Origin: Acidobacteriota bacterium
GTDB taxonomy: Bacteria > Acidobacteriota > Blastocatellia > Pyrinomonadales > Pyrinomonadaceae
Direction of reading: 5' to 3'
Length of the DNA: 64,000 bases
NCBI GenBank assembly: GCA_016703965.1
Contig: JADJBB010000021.1
Location: 1,240,001 to 1,304,000, forward strand
Made by a program: the position numbers and the translations under genes. Under the pieces are notes generated by a model. That model searched no databases. It saw only the letters and a list, made by a program, of their open reading frames with translations, and was not told the origin of the DNA. This document shows positions 20,457 to 29,136 of the stretch, one piece after another; position 1 is the first letter of the stretch; the number at the start of each line of letters is the position of its first letter.

Positions 20457-21605
20457 ATGAATGAAGTGAAAACAAAGGAACGGCAACCACGCCCCGCTCA
20501 TCTCAGACAGATCAAAGTAGGTAAATGGAACGACAGTCTCAAGACGTCGGACGTTAACCAGATCTGGATCGAGTTACACCGCATAGTTTCGTCACACCCG
20601 CTGGTGCGGGCTTCGAAACGTGCCGGCTTTCTCGTCGAGGAGGGCAAGCAGAATGCCTACACCGATCTCACGCAGGAGCTGTTTGTCGCCCTGCTGAGCA
20701 AAGACCGATTTCAGCACTACATCGACACGGAAATGTCGGATGCCGAGATCGAAGCCGAGATCAGCCAGATCGAGCTGACCAACATGCTTACGGCCGAGCT
20801 GCGTAAGCGATACCCGGAAAGCTACCGCCTTGCGAGACGCGTGTCGACCCTGATCCAGACGAGCGATGCGTTCAAGCGGTTCGACAATCTGGATCATCCG
20901 GAAGCTCACCGTCGGCTTGCCGACCGTCTCTACGGACTATCGGACTGGACATATAAGAAGACCCGCCGCGACGTGCAGGAAATGGACGAACGCGTGAAAG
21001 CAGTCTCTTTCTACGGCCGCGATACGAGAATGGTCGGCTGCACAGGCGATGCACAGATCGTCATCAGCAATCCGGAACTTGAGAAGCTCATTATCAGAGT
21101 ATTTAAGGCGATCGATTCGCCGGTTGATGTTCGGTCGCTTCGCTCATTTGTAATGTCGCGTCTGCCGATCATGGATATTCATCTCGTGCCCGTCGGCAGT
21201 GGAACCGACAGCGATGACGACGACCGGATGCCGTTCGAATTTACGGATACCCGCGAAACGCCGGAGCAAGACCTGCTAAGAAACGAAGCCGAGACCGCAG
21301 CCGCTAATTTTGTTGACGGATTCTTAAAAACGCTCAACAAATCCGTCCGCGGCAAGGCGAAACAGTACGACCGCATGATCAACGTACTATGGCACTGCTA
21401 TCTTATCTCGGACAGCGGCACGCAGCTCGAGGTTGCCGAGATGTTGGGAGTTTCGGATTCGCTTGTCTCAGACTATCGCAAACGCATCGAAGCGAACCTG
21501 CAGCAGCTTTCATTCAGCGGAGTTAATGAAGCACGGCAGTTCGAGAAAGCCCTTAAGCAGAAAGTACGGGAAATGATAACCGTAGAAAAAGAACTCGCGA
21601 TCTAG
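20457..21605 (+). CDS. sigma-factor-like HTH protein
   Basis: A 382-residue, charged, soluble protein without a clear family match by eye. The C-terminal part (about residues 320-352) reads TQLEVAEMLGVSDSLVSDYRKRI, a good region-4-like helix-turn-helix of the sigma70/ECF or LuxR type. The middle contains a sequence of helices (ELTNMLTAELRKRYPESYRLARRVSTL) that may match sigma region 2. It is divergent from a ZAS-type anti-sigma-like protein. I infer an alternative sigma factor or a large transcription regulator. Length (382) exceeds the roughly 200 residues of ECF factors. The ATG at 20457 is preceded by only a weak ribosome-binding site. Confidence 0.6.
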   Translation: MNEVKTKERQPRPAHLRQIKVGKWNDSLKTSDVNQIWIELHRIVSSHPLVRASKRAGFLVEEGKQNAYTDLTQELFVALLSKDRFQHYIDTEMSDAEIEAEISQIELTNMLTAELRKRYPESYRLARRVSTLIQTSDAFKRFDNLDHPEAHRRLADRLYGLSDWTYKKTRRDVQEMDERVKAVSFYGRDTRMVGCTGDAQIVISNPELEKLIIRVFKAIDSPVDVRSLRSFVMSRLPIMDIHLVPVGSGTDSDDDDRMPFEFTDTRETPEQDLLRNEAETAAANFVDGFLKTLNKSVRGKAKQYDRMINVLWHCYLISDSGTQLEVAEMLGVSDSLVSDYRKRIEANLQQLSFSGVNEARQFEKALKQKVREMITVEKELAI

Positions 21606-21691
21606 AGCCCGCTGCTGGTGATCTGAAATTTCAGTCGATTTCGGTGTATTAAAGAGTGCACGGAAAGTTTCGGTAACACTTGTCAGCAGTT

Positions 21692-22444
21692 ATGAGCATC
21701 AGAGAGCGTCTTCAAAATACCTACGGATTCCTTAAACGAAAGATCGTTCCGAAATTGCGTTATTCACAAGCGGTTTACGAGGATGTACTTGTTTCCGATA
21801 TTCCAAAGCAGGCGACCTGGCTGGACGTCGGCTGCGGGCATCATCTGCTGCCGCCGTGGCGGTTCGAGCAGGAAAAAGAACTTTTTGGAAAAGCCGGAAT
21901 GGTCGTGGGGATCGACGTCGATTTTCCGTCGCTGCTAAAGCATAAGACAGTTTCGAGCAAGGTCTGCGGCGTGGCGGACCGGCTGCCGTTCAGGAATGAT
22001 TTCTTCGATGCCGCGACGGCAAATATGGTCGTTGAGCATCTCGATGACCCGCAGGTTCAGTTTGCGGAGATCAATCGTGTTTTAAAGCCAGGTGCAAAGT
22101 TCATCTTTCACACGCCGAATGAGACCGGCTATTTCGCTGTTTTGCGTCGAATGGTTCCGGAAAAGATCGTCAAAAAGCTCGCGTCGCTGATGGATGGCAG
22201 GATCGAAGACGATGTTTTTGAGATCCAGTACAAGGCAAATCGCGAGGACAAGATATTGGCTCTGGCGGAAAAGACGAATTTCGAGATCGAGAAAATAAAG
22301 TTTGTCAGCTCTGATGCAGTTTGTGCGGTGATACCGCCGATCGCTGTTGCGGAACTTATTTGGATAAAGCTGCTCATGCGGCGATCGCTGCGGCGTTTTA
22401 GAACCAACTTGATCGTGACCCTTAGAAAGAAGGAGACAGCTTAG
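21692..22444 (+). CDS. class I SAM-dependent methyltransferase
   Basis: A methyltransferase of about 250 residues, Methyltransf_11-like. Motif I is WLDVGCGHHLLPPW, motif II is near GIDVDF, and the post-motif region reads DRLPFRNDFFDAATANMVVEHLDDP. Downstream of these, EINRVLKPGAKFIFHTPNE is typical of the family. The frame is open to a TTG at 21680, but the ATG at 21692 gives a conventional start (MSIRERLQ). It lies 20 bases before the O-antigen ligase gene and is followed by two GT2 enzymes, so it probably methylates a sugar or lipid intermediate of a cell-surface polysaccharide. Confidence 0.85.
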   Translation: MSIRERLQNTYGFLKRKIVPKLRYSQAVYEDVLVSDIPKQATWLDVGCGHHLLPPWRFEQEKELFGKAGMVVGIDVDFPSLLKHKTVSSKVCGVADRLPFRNDFFDAATANMVVEHLDDPQVQFAEINRVLKPGAKFIFHTPNETGYFAVLRRMVPEKIVKKLASLMDGRIEDDVFEIQYKANREDKILALAEKTNFEIEKIKFVSSDAVCAVIPPIAVAELIWIKLLMRRSLRRFRTNLIVTLRKKETA

Positions 22445-22463
22445 GTAAAAGACGGCTATTACG

Positions 22464-24017
22464 ATGCCATCAGGAAAATCTACAAGCCTCGATTACAATC
22501 CGCTGCGGCCGCCCGGGAAAACAATTTCGGGCGGCGGCGGCTATTCGACCATGTCCGGGCCGCGTTCGGAACGTGCGCCCGAACCTGTGAACGAGCCGAA
22601 CCTGAGATCTGAGACCGCGTTCGAACCTGTTGCCGAGACGGCCGTGCCGCAGCCCGAACCGCGTTTCGAAGCTGCCCCGCCGCCGGTTAACGACATTAAC
22701 GAAAAACGGCACGCGAAAGACATCAAATTGCTGAAGCAGGATAACTGGCTTGTCCGCAACGGGCATTTCATGACCTACATCGGCCTTTATTTGTTTACCT
22801 TTATGACGCTCGTGCGGCCTTACGAGATCATTCCGGGCACGCAGTTCCTTGCTTCGACGACGATATATTTTGCTCTCACGACGATAGCGATCTATATTCC
22901 GAGCCAGATTATTACGGAGAGCAATCTGACGATGCTCTCGACCGAGGTCAAGGCGATACTTGCGATGACGGCGATCGCTTTGATAACGATGCCGATCTCC
23001 AAGGACCACGCGATGGCGTGGGACACATTTTCGGATACTTACATTAAGGCCGTCGCGATCTTTATCGTTATCGTAAATGTGGTGCGAACGCGTAAACGGC
23101 TGATGGGATTGATCACGATATCATTGGGAATCGGCGTTTATCTCGCGATCGAGACGATCCGCAGGTACATGGCCGGGGAATTCTCTATTGAAGGCTATCG
23201 TGTAGCGATCACGGAAGTAAGGGGCATTTTCGGTAATCCGAATGAAATGGCGATGCATTTCATAATGATGATCCCGATCGCCATAACGCTGGGAATAGCT
23301 ACTAAGAACAAGCTTCTGCGGCTTGTGTATTTTACGAGTGCGGGGCTTTTTCTTGCGGCAAATCTATTTACGCAGTCCCGCGGCGGATTTCTCGGTCTGA
23401 TCGGTGTCACGTGCGTGCTGGTCTGGAAACTCGGCCGCAAGAGCCGGTTGAATGTATCTGTCGTATCGCTGGTTTTGGGCGTGCTCATTCTGGCGATCGC
23501 GCCGGGAAATTATGGGATCCGGCTGCTGTCTATTTTCTTTCCCTCACTCGATCCGGTCGGATCGGCAGGAGCGAGACGTGAGGGTTTGATCACCTCTCTG
23601 ATCGTTACAGCCCGCAATCCGTGGGGCATCGGTATCGGAAACTCGCCGGTCTTCGGAGCCCGAAATTTGCAGACACACAATGCTTATACACAAGTTTCTT
23701 CAGAACTCGGGATTTTAGGTCTTATTGCGTATCTTGTGTTTATAGTGAGCCCGTTCCGTAAACTCGGAGCGATCGAGCGGACGCTCTATAAGGCGAACGA
23801 TCTGAATTGGTTCTATTACGTTGCGATCGGGCTGCAGGCAAGCATCGTGGGTTATATGATCACGAGTTTCTTTGCATCCGTCGCGTACAATTGGTTCATC
23901 TACTACCTGATCGCGTATGCGGTGGCCTTCAGGAGAATTTATAGTTTAGAAAACGGCCTGGCCGAGGACATAAATGCGACGCCTTTTTGGGATAGGCAGG
24001 CGGTTCCGAGTACATGA
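22464..24017 (+). CDS. O-antigen ligase/polymerase family membrane protein
   Basis: A 517-residue integral membrane protein with a Pro-rich, Gly-rich cytoplasmic N-terminus (about residues 1-90) followed by about ten hydrophobic segments. Family features are the SRGGFLGLIGV segment after the central helices and the large periplasmic loop ending THNAYTQVSSELGILG, characteristic of Wzy/WaaL proteins (Wzy_C). It would polymerise or ligate polysaccharide units at the outer face of the inner membrane. It overlaps the next gene by 4 bases (ATGA), indicating translational coupling with the glycosyltransferase. Whether it is a ligase or a polymerase cannot be decided by eye. Confidence 0.85.
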   Translation: MPSGKSTSLDYNPLRPPGKTISGGGGYSTMSGPRSERAPEPVNEPNLRSETAFEPVAETAVPQPEPRFEAAPPPVNDINEKRHAKDIKLLKQDNWLVRNGHFMTYIGLYLFTFMTLVRPYEIIPGTQFLASTTIYFALTTIAIYIPSQIITESNLTMLSTEVKAILAMTAIALITMPISKDHAMAWDTFSDTYIKAVAIFIVIVNVVRTRKRLMGLITISLGIGVYLAIETIRRYMAGEFSIEGYRVAITEVRGIFGNPNEMAMHFIMMIPIAITLGIATKNKLLRLVYFTSAGLFLAANLFTQSRGGFLGLIGVTCVLVWKLGRKSRLNVSVVSLVLGVLILAIAPGNYGIRLLSIFFPSLDPVGSAGARREGLITSLIVTARNPWGIGIGNSPVFGARNLQTHNAYTQVSSELGILGLIAYLVFIVSPFRKLGAIERTLYKANDLNWFYYVAIGLQASIVGYMITSFFASVAYNWFIYYLIAYAVAFRRIYSLENGLAEDINATPFWDRQAVPST

Positions 24018-25174
24018 TCTTTTCTCTAGAGCAAATAGTATTTTGGATTTGCGTCGGCCTGTTGGGCTACGTGTACATTGGGTACCCCGTGCTCGTCTAT
24101 TTGGCGAGCATTATTTCGCCAAAGATGGTTAAAAAGGGTGAAATAGAGCCAACCGTGACCGTTCTTATCACCGCTTTTAACGAGGAAGATGCGATCCGTG
24201 AAAAGATCGAAAACACTCTCAGGATCGAATATCCAAGAGACAAGATCGAGATCCTCGTTGCGTCCGATGGTTCAACGGACCGCACCGATGAGATCGTAAA
24301 AGAATTCGGGGATCGAGGTGTAAAACTCTTCAGAAAGGAAGGCCGCGTTGGCAAGACGGCGACGCAGAATGCAGCCGTCGAACTGGCTAGCGGTGAGATA
24401 ATTCTCTTTTCTGACGCGACGACCGCCTATCGTTCAGATGTATTTAGGACGTTGCTGCCGAATTTTGCCGATGAGAGCGTCGGCTGCGTAGCCGGGCGGT
24501 TAGTTTATGTCGACGAAATGAGCAGCAACGTCGGCAAAGGAGCCCAGAGCTACTGGGGCTATGAGACCTTCATGAAGATCGCCGAAAGCCAGACCTGCTC
24601 CCTGATCGGTGCGTCCGGCTGCCTCTATGCTGTCCGCAAATCCGCCTACGAGCCGCTCTATCCGGAGGCTTGTTCGGACTTCTTGATCTGCACGAGCATA
24701 TATCGCAAGGGGCTGCGAAGCGTCTTTGAGCCCGAAGCCGTTTGCACAGAGGAAACGAACCGTGACGCGGATCATGAAATGAAGATGCGTGTCCGCGTAA
24801 TTTCGCAAACATTTACCGACCTCTGGCGAAATCGCGATATGCTCAATCCGTTCAAGAGCGGTTTTTTTGCGATCGAACTGATCTCGCATAAGGTTATGCG
24901 ATATGCCGTGCCGCTGATCCTGCTTGTGGCTTATTTTGCGTGTTTTGCTCTGGCTGCGGAGTCGGTCATCTATTCGCTTATATTTGCCGGACAGACGGCA
25001 TTTTATCTCCTCGGAGCCATCGGCTGGCTGCTCGAGCGCGCTGGCCGTCGTCTGGGCGTGCTCGCCATGCCGCTGTATTTTTTGCTCGCCAATCTCGCTT
25101 CGGCCGTCGCCTTTTATAAATTCCTGCGCGGCGAGATCTACACCAGATGGGACCCGATCCGCGGAACCCGATAG
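24014..25174 (+). CDS. family 2 glycosyltransferase, membrane-bound
   Basis: A 386-residue GT2 enzyme. One N-terminal transmembrane helix (about 5-28) precedes the GT-A domain, VTVLITAFNEEDAIREKI, with the nucleotide-binding VASDGSTDRT and the FSDATTAY segment where the metal-binding Asp lies. GCLYAVRKSAY and the C-terminal hydrophobic segments (about 295-375) resemble processive or polyprenyl-linked GT2 enzymes. It overlaps the O-antigen ligase gene by 4 bases. It would add a sugar during synthesis of the same surface polysaccharide. The donor and acceptor are unknown. Confidence 0.86.
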   Translation: MIFSLEQIVFWICVGLLGYVYIGYPVLVYLASIISPKMVKKGEIEPTVTVLITAFNEEDAIREKIENTLRIEYPRDKIEILVASDGSTDRTDEIVKEFGDRGVKLFRKEGRVGKTATQNAAVELASGEIILFSDATTAYRSDVFRTLLPNFADESVGCVAGRLVYVDEMSSNVGKGAQSYWGYETFMKIAESQTCSLIGASGCLYAVRKSAYEPLYPEACSDFLICTSIYRKGLRSVFEPEAVCTEETNRDADHEMKMRVRVISQTFTDLWRNRDMLNPFKSGFFAIELISHKVMRYAVPLILLVAYFACFALAAESVIYSLIFAGQTAFYLLGAIGWLLERAGRRLGVLAMPLYFLLANLASAVAFYKFLRGEIYTRWDPIRGTR

Positions 25175-25204
25175 TTTCGATCGACGATCGTCAAGTTTCT
25201 GACA

Positions 25205-26230
25205 ATGCCGGAATCGACTCAAAAACCCAGACAGATACGCAAACGCGTAGGCCGGAATGTCTTCGACGCTCCGCCGCGCGTATCTGTCATTATCACGGCT
25301 TACAATAAGGCGCGATACATCAAGGAAACGGTCGATTCGGTTCTCGCCCAGAAATATCGCGAACACGAGATCATTGTCGTCAATGACGGTTCCGATGATA
25401 CCGACTATCTTGAGCGCGAACTGAAAATGCGGATGGAGGACATCATCTACATTCGTCAACGCCATGCCGGCGAAGGAGCGGCGCGCAACACCGGGATCGA
25501 AAATGCCCGCGGCAGCATCATTGCATTCCTGAATGCCGGTGATCTATGGCAGCCCGATCTTCTTGCCTCGCAGAATGTTTATCTCGAACGTAACGGCCTC
25601 GACCTGGTCTATTGCGATGCGGCCATCTTCGGGACGAATTCGGCTTATAGACGCAACTTCATGGACAGATTTCCGTCCGCTGGCGAGGTCAACAGCCTAA
25701 GCCTGCTCGAACGCCGCTGCAACGTGCTGATGTCGGGAACTGTGGTACGCAAAAGCCATATCGCTGCTGCCGGAATGTTCGCTTACGAAAACGCTAATAG
25801 ACCGGCACTTCACCTGTGGCTCAGAATGGCTAAGGCAGGAGCCCGGATCGGATATCAGAACAAACAGCTCGTCAAACTTCGGACGGAGAGGGACGGCGCG
25901 GAGCCGGATGCACTTTCCCGCCTTGAGTGCGAAAGGAACGTGTTCGAAAATATTCGCCGCACGATAGAACTGAACGAGGAAGAAACGAAGATCGTCCGCC
26001 GTCGAATTGCCGAACTAGAAGCTGAGATCGCCGTCGAACAAGGGCATTCATTCCTGAGGAGCGGCGATTACACCGAAGCGGTCATGGCATTCCGCGTTGC
26101 AAACCGCCACCAACACTCTTTGAAACTGACTGCCATGACGTGGCTTGCCCGCGTTGCTCCAAAAACTGCGATGAGATTTTCAGCGGCAAATCACCCCGCC
26201 GGCTCGGTATACACGACTCCCCGCATTTGA
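25205..26230 (+). CDS. family 2 glycosyltransferase
   Basis: A 341-residue soluble GT2-type protein. The N-terminal GT-A domain reads VSVIITAYNKARYIKETVDSV, then VVNDGSDDTDYLE and GEGAARNTGIENARG. The usual DxD is not obvious: FLNAGDLW replaces the common LDADD-W, a loss of one Asp that may alter metal dependence. The C-terminal third is helical (about 260-320) with a TPR-like look (SFLRSGDYTEAVMAFRVANR). It starts 30 bases after the previous GT2 gene, in the same operon. The acceptor is unknown. Confidence 0.83.
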   Translation: MPESTQKPRQIRKRVGRNVFDAPPRVSVIITAYNKARYIKETVDSVLAQKYREHEIIVVNDGSDDTDYLERELKMRMEDIIYIRQRHAGEGAARNTGIENARGSIIAFLNAGDLWQPDLLASQNVYLERNGLDLVYCDAAIFGTNSAYRRNFMDRFPSAGEVNSLSLLERRCNVLMSGTVVRKSHIAAAGMFAYENANRPALHLWLRMAKAGARIGYQNKQLVKLRTERDGAEPDALSRLECERNVFENIRRTIELNEEETKIVRRRIAELEAEIAVEQGHSFLRSGDYTEAVMAFRVANRHQHSLKLTAMTWLARVAPKTAMRFSAANHPAGSVYTTPRI

Positions 26231-26288
26231 TCCTCTTTGTCAGGAATTCACCTAAGAGCTGAAGCCGACGAAAAGTCCTCGTCAGGTT

Positions 26289-26320
26289 TGTACTTTTCTG
26301 TTCTAATAGCAAAAAGTACA
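26289..26320 (+). promoter_or_regulatory. 9-bp inverted repeat upstream of the GH63-like gene
   Basis: TGTACTTTT (26289-26297) is perfectly complementary to AAAAGTACA (26312-26320) across 14 bases. It ends 6 bases before the preferred ATG. The half-sites TGTACT and AGTACA are the same as in the palindrome at 20190-20202. An operator or a 5'-UTR hairpin is possible. Confidence 0.4.
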
Positions 26321-26326
26321 GATCTT

Positions 26327-29047
26327 ATGAACGCCGAAGCAAAACGCCTTGTAGAATCGGACGACCGGTCGAAGAACTGGAAACGCTGGGGGCCGTATTT
26401 GGCCGAGCGTGCCTGGGGAACAGTGCGCGAGGATTACTCGGCTGACGGTTCGGCATGGGAGTATTTTCCCCATGACCATGCCCGTTCGCGTGCCTATCGC
26501 TGGAACGAGGATGGCATCGCCGGGATCAGCAACAGACGACAGAATCTTTGCTTTGCCGTCGCTCTCTGGAACGGCCGCGACCCGATCTTGAAAGAGCGCC
26601 TTTTCGGCCTGACGGGCAACGAAGGGAATCACGGAGAGGATGTAAAAGAACTCTATTACTACCTCGATTCGACGCCGACCCACTCGTACATGAAATACCT
26701 GTACAAGTACCCGCAGGCCGAATATCCATACGAACGCTTGATCACGGAAAATCGCAGGCGAACCCGGCAAGATCCGGAATTTGAACTCATCGATACCGGC
26801 ATTTTCGACGATGACCGATATTTTGATGTGTTTGTCGAGTATGCCAAAGCTGACGTCGAGGACATATTCATCAGGATAACCGTGATCAACCGCGGCCCGG
26901 ATGAGGCGAAGATAAATGTGCTTCCGACACTCTGGTTTCGCAACGAGTGGGTCTGGAAGCGCCAGGAACCGACTGACCAACTTTCCGCTCTCGACCTGAA
27001 TACCATCGGTGTTTCGCTCGGCACATTGGGTGAACGCACGCTCGTTTTCGATGGCGAACCGGAATTACTTTTTACCGAGAACGAGACGAACAACGAGCGT
27101 CTGTTTGGTGCGAAGAACAATACTGCATTTGTTAAAGACGGCATAAACGAGTTCGTAGTAAACGGAACCGTCCACGCCGTAAATCCGGAGCGAAGAGGAA
27201 CCAAGGCAGCCGCAAATTACAGCCTCACGATTCCGGCAGGAGGCGAAATAATACTTAGGATGCGGCTCTCCGAGTCAGAACCCTCGGCGTCACCTGGAGG
27301 AAGAGGCTCAGTTTTTGATCCGGCTCCGGATGAGCGTGGATCGGGCGTCGATCGGCCCGCTTACGCAGGCGGTTCTGACAATAGCGGCGGTTCTGACTTT
27401 GACGACATCTTCGCCCAGCGTATTGCCGAGGCGAATGAATTCTACGAGCAGTTTGCCGATGGCCTTTCGGACGACGCAAAGAGTGTTCAGCGACAGGCGT
27501 TCGCCGGACTCCTTTGGTCGAAGCAGTTCTATCATTATGTGATCGAGGAGTGGCTCGACGGCGATGAGGCGATGCCAAAGCCGCCGCTCGAGCGGCTAAA
27601 TGGGCGCAACAAATCATGGCGGCATCTCTTTAACTCCGATATCATCTCGATGCCGGATAAATGGGAATATCCCTGGTACGCGGCGTGGGATCTTGCATTC
27701 CACTGCATTCCATTCGCGATGATCGACGCGGAATTTGCCAAGGAGCAGCTGATCCTTATGCTCCGCGAGTGGTACATGCACCCGAACGGCCAGATACCGG
27801 CGTACGAATGGGCGTTCGGCGATGTCAATCCGCCGGTTCACGCGTGGGCGGCGCTTCGCGTTTATCAGATCGAGAAAAAGGCGAAGGGCGTTGGTGATCG
27901 AAAATTCCTTTCACGCATCTTTCAAAAGCTCCTGATAAATTTCACCTGGTGGGTCAACCGCAAGGATGCCGACGGGCGCAATGTATTCGAAGGCGGCTTT
28001 CTGGGGCTCGACAATATCGGTGTCTTCGACCGTTCGCAGCCGCTGCCTACGGGCGGACGGCTAGATCAATCGGACTGCACGAGCTGGATGGCAATGTACT
28101 GTCTGAATATGCTCGCCATCGCTCTGGAACTTTCCATCGAGGACGATGCCTATGAGGATGTGGCTAGTAAATTCTGGGAGCATTTTGTTTACATCGCTGA
28201 TGCCATGAATGATCTCGGCGAAGATAACATTTCACTCTGGGACGAGGATGACGGTTTCTATTACGATGTTCTTCATCTGCCGAATATTGGCCACAGCTTG
28301 CCGCTCAAGATACGTTCGATGGTCGGCCTGATCCCGTTGTTTGCTGTCGCTACGATCGAGCCGGATGTTTTGCGTGCTCTGCCTGATTTCCAACGGCGAA
28401 TGCGCTGGTTCATCGACAACCGGCCGGAACTGACCGACCAGATCAACTGTGCACGTACACCAGGACAAGGTGAGCGTCTGCTGCTCGCCGTTGCTTATCG
28501 CGAACGCCTGGAACGCGTACTTAAAATTATGCTTGACGAGGATGAATTCCTCTCTCCGCACGGTATCAGGGCTCTGTCGCGTTTTCATAAGGATTGTCCA
28601 TTTTTTCTCGAAGTTGACGGCCGCGAGCATCGGGTCGATTACGAACCCGCGGAATCGACCAGCGGCCTTTTTGGCGGAAACTCGAACTGGCGAGGACCCG
28701 TGTGGTTTCCGGTAAATTATCTTCTGATCGAATCGCTCCAGAGATTTCATCACTATTACGGGGACGCCTTCCAGATCGAATGCCCGACCGGGTCGGGCAG
28801 TATGATGAATTTGTGGGAAGTCTCGCAGGAGATATCGCGCCGCCTGTCAAGGATCTTCCTGAAAGACGAATCAGGAAAGCGGCCGGCGTTCGGCGGCGTT
28901 GAGAAGGTTCAGACCGACCCGCATTTTCGTGATCACCTGTTGTTTTACGAATTCTTCCATGGCGACAACGGTGCCGGCCTCGGTGCCAGCCATCAGACTG
29001 GCTGGACAGGACTCGTAGCGAAACTTTTGCGGCAGAGCGGGGAATAA
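26327..29047 (+). CDS. GH63-like glucosidase (MGH1-like)
   Basis: A large cytoplasmic glycosidase of about 906 residues, related to the mannosyl-oligosaccharide glucosidase / GH63 group that has an (alpha/alpha)6 barrel. Visible family stretches are WKRWGPYLAERAWGTVREDY at the N-terminus, HDHARSRAYRWNEDGIAGI, WYAAWDLAFHC, GQIPAYEWAFGDVNPPVHAW with the likely acid/base carboxylates, and NSNWRGPVWFPVNYLLI. No signal peptide. The frame is open to a TTG at 26237, but ATG 26327 starts right at the family N-terminus. It carries an unusual insertion of about 40 residues (SESEPSASPGGRG through GGSDNSGGSD, encoded at 27274-27397). It pairs with the debranching enzyme downstream; both may handle glucose polymers or trehalose-like glucosides. 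Confidence 0.82.
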   Translation: MNAEAKRLVESDDRSKNWKRWGPYLAERAWGTVREDYSADGSAWEYFPHDHARSRAYRWNEDGIAGISNRRQNLCFAVALWNGRDPILKERLFGLTGNEGNHGEDVKELYYYLDSTPTHSYMKYLYKYPQAEYPYERLITENRRRTRQDPEFELIDTGIFDDDRYFDVFVEYAKADVEDIFIRITVINRGPDEAKINVLPTLWFRNEWVWKRQEPTDQLSALDLNTIGVSLGTLGERTLVFDGEPELLFTENETNNERLFGAKNNTAFVKDGINEFVVNGTVHAVNPERRGTKAAANYSLTIPAGGEIILRMRLSESEPSASPGGRGSVFDPAPDERGSGVDRPAYAGGSDNSGGSDFDDIFAQRIAEANEFYEQFADGLSDDAKSVQRQAFAGLLWSKQFYHYVIEEWLDGDEAMPKPPLERLNGRNKSWRHLFNSDIISMPDKWEYPWYAAWDLAFHCIPFAMIDAEFAKEQLILMLREWYMHPNGQIPAYEWAFGDVNPPVHAWAALRVYQIEKKAKGVGDRKFLSRIFQKLLINFTWWVNRKDADGRNVFEGGFLGLDNIGVFDRSQPLPTGGRLDQSDCTSWMAMYCLNMLAIALELSIEDDAYEDVASKFWEHFVYIADAMNDLGEDNISLWDEDDGFYYDVLHLPNIGHSLPLKIRSMVGLIPLFAVATIEPDVLRALPDFQRRMRWFIDNRPELTDQINCARTPGQGERLLLAVAYRERLERVLKIMLDEDEFLSPHGIRALSRFHKDCPFFLEVDGREHRVDYEPAESTSGLFGGNSNWRGPVWFPVNYLLIESLQRFHHYYGDAFQIECPTGSGSMMNLWEVSQEISRRLSRIFLKDESGKRPAFGGVEKVQTDPHFRDHLLFYEFFHGDNGAGLGASHQTGWTGLVAKLLRQSGE
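27274..27397. repeat. palindromic repeat element inside a coding region
   Basis: The DNA begins with GTCAGAACC (27274-27282) and is closed by its exact complement GGTTCTGAC at 27371-27379 and again at 27389-27397. It encodes a low-complexity Ser/Pro/Gly/Asp insertion in the GH63-like protein without breaking the frame. The terminus GTCAGAACCGCC also occurs at 934 in the xylulokinase gene. Confidence 0.55.
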
Positions 29048-29136
29048 GGAGTTGAAGGCGAAAGGTCAGCGATGGATCAGTTTGTTTCCCTTTTTGTCTC
29101 TGCATCTTCGCCCCTTTGCGTTAAAATCCAAGTAGA

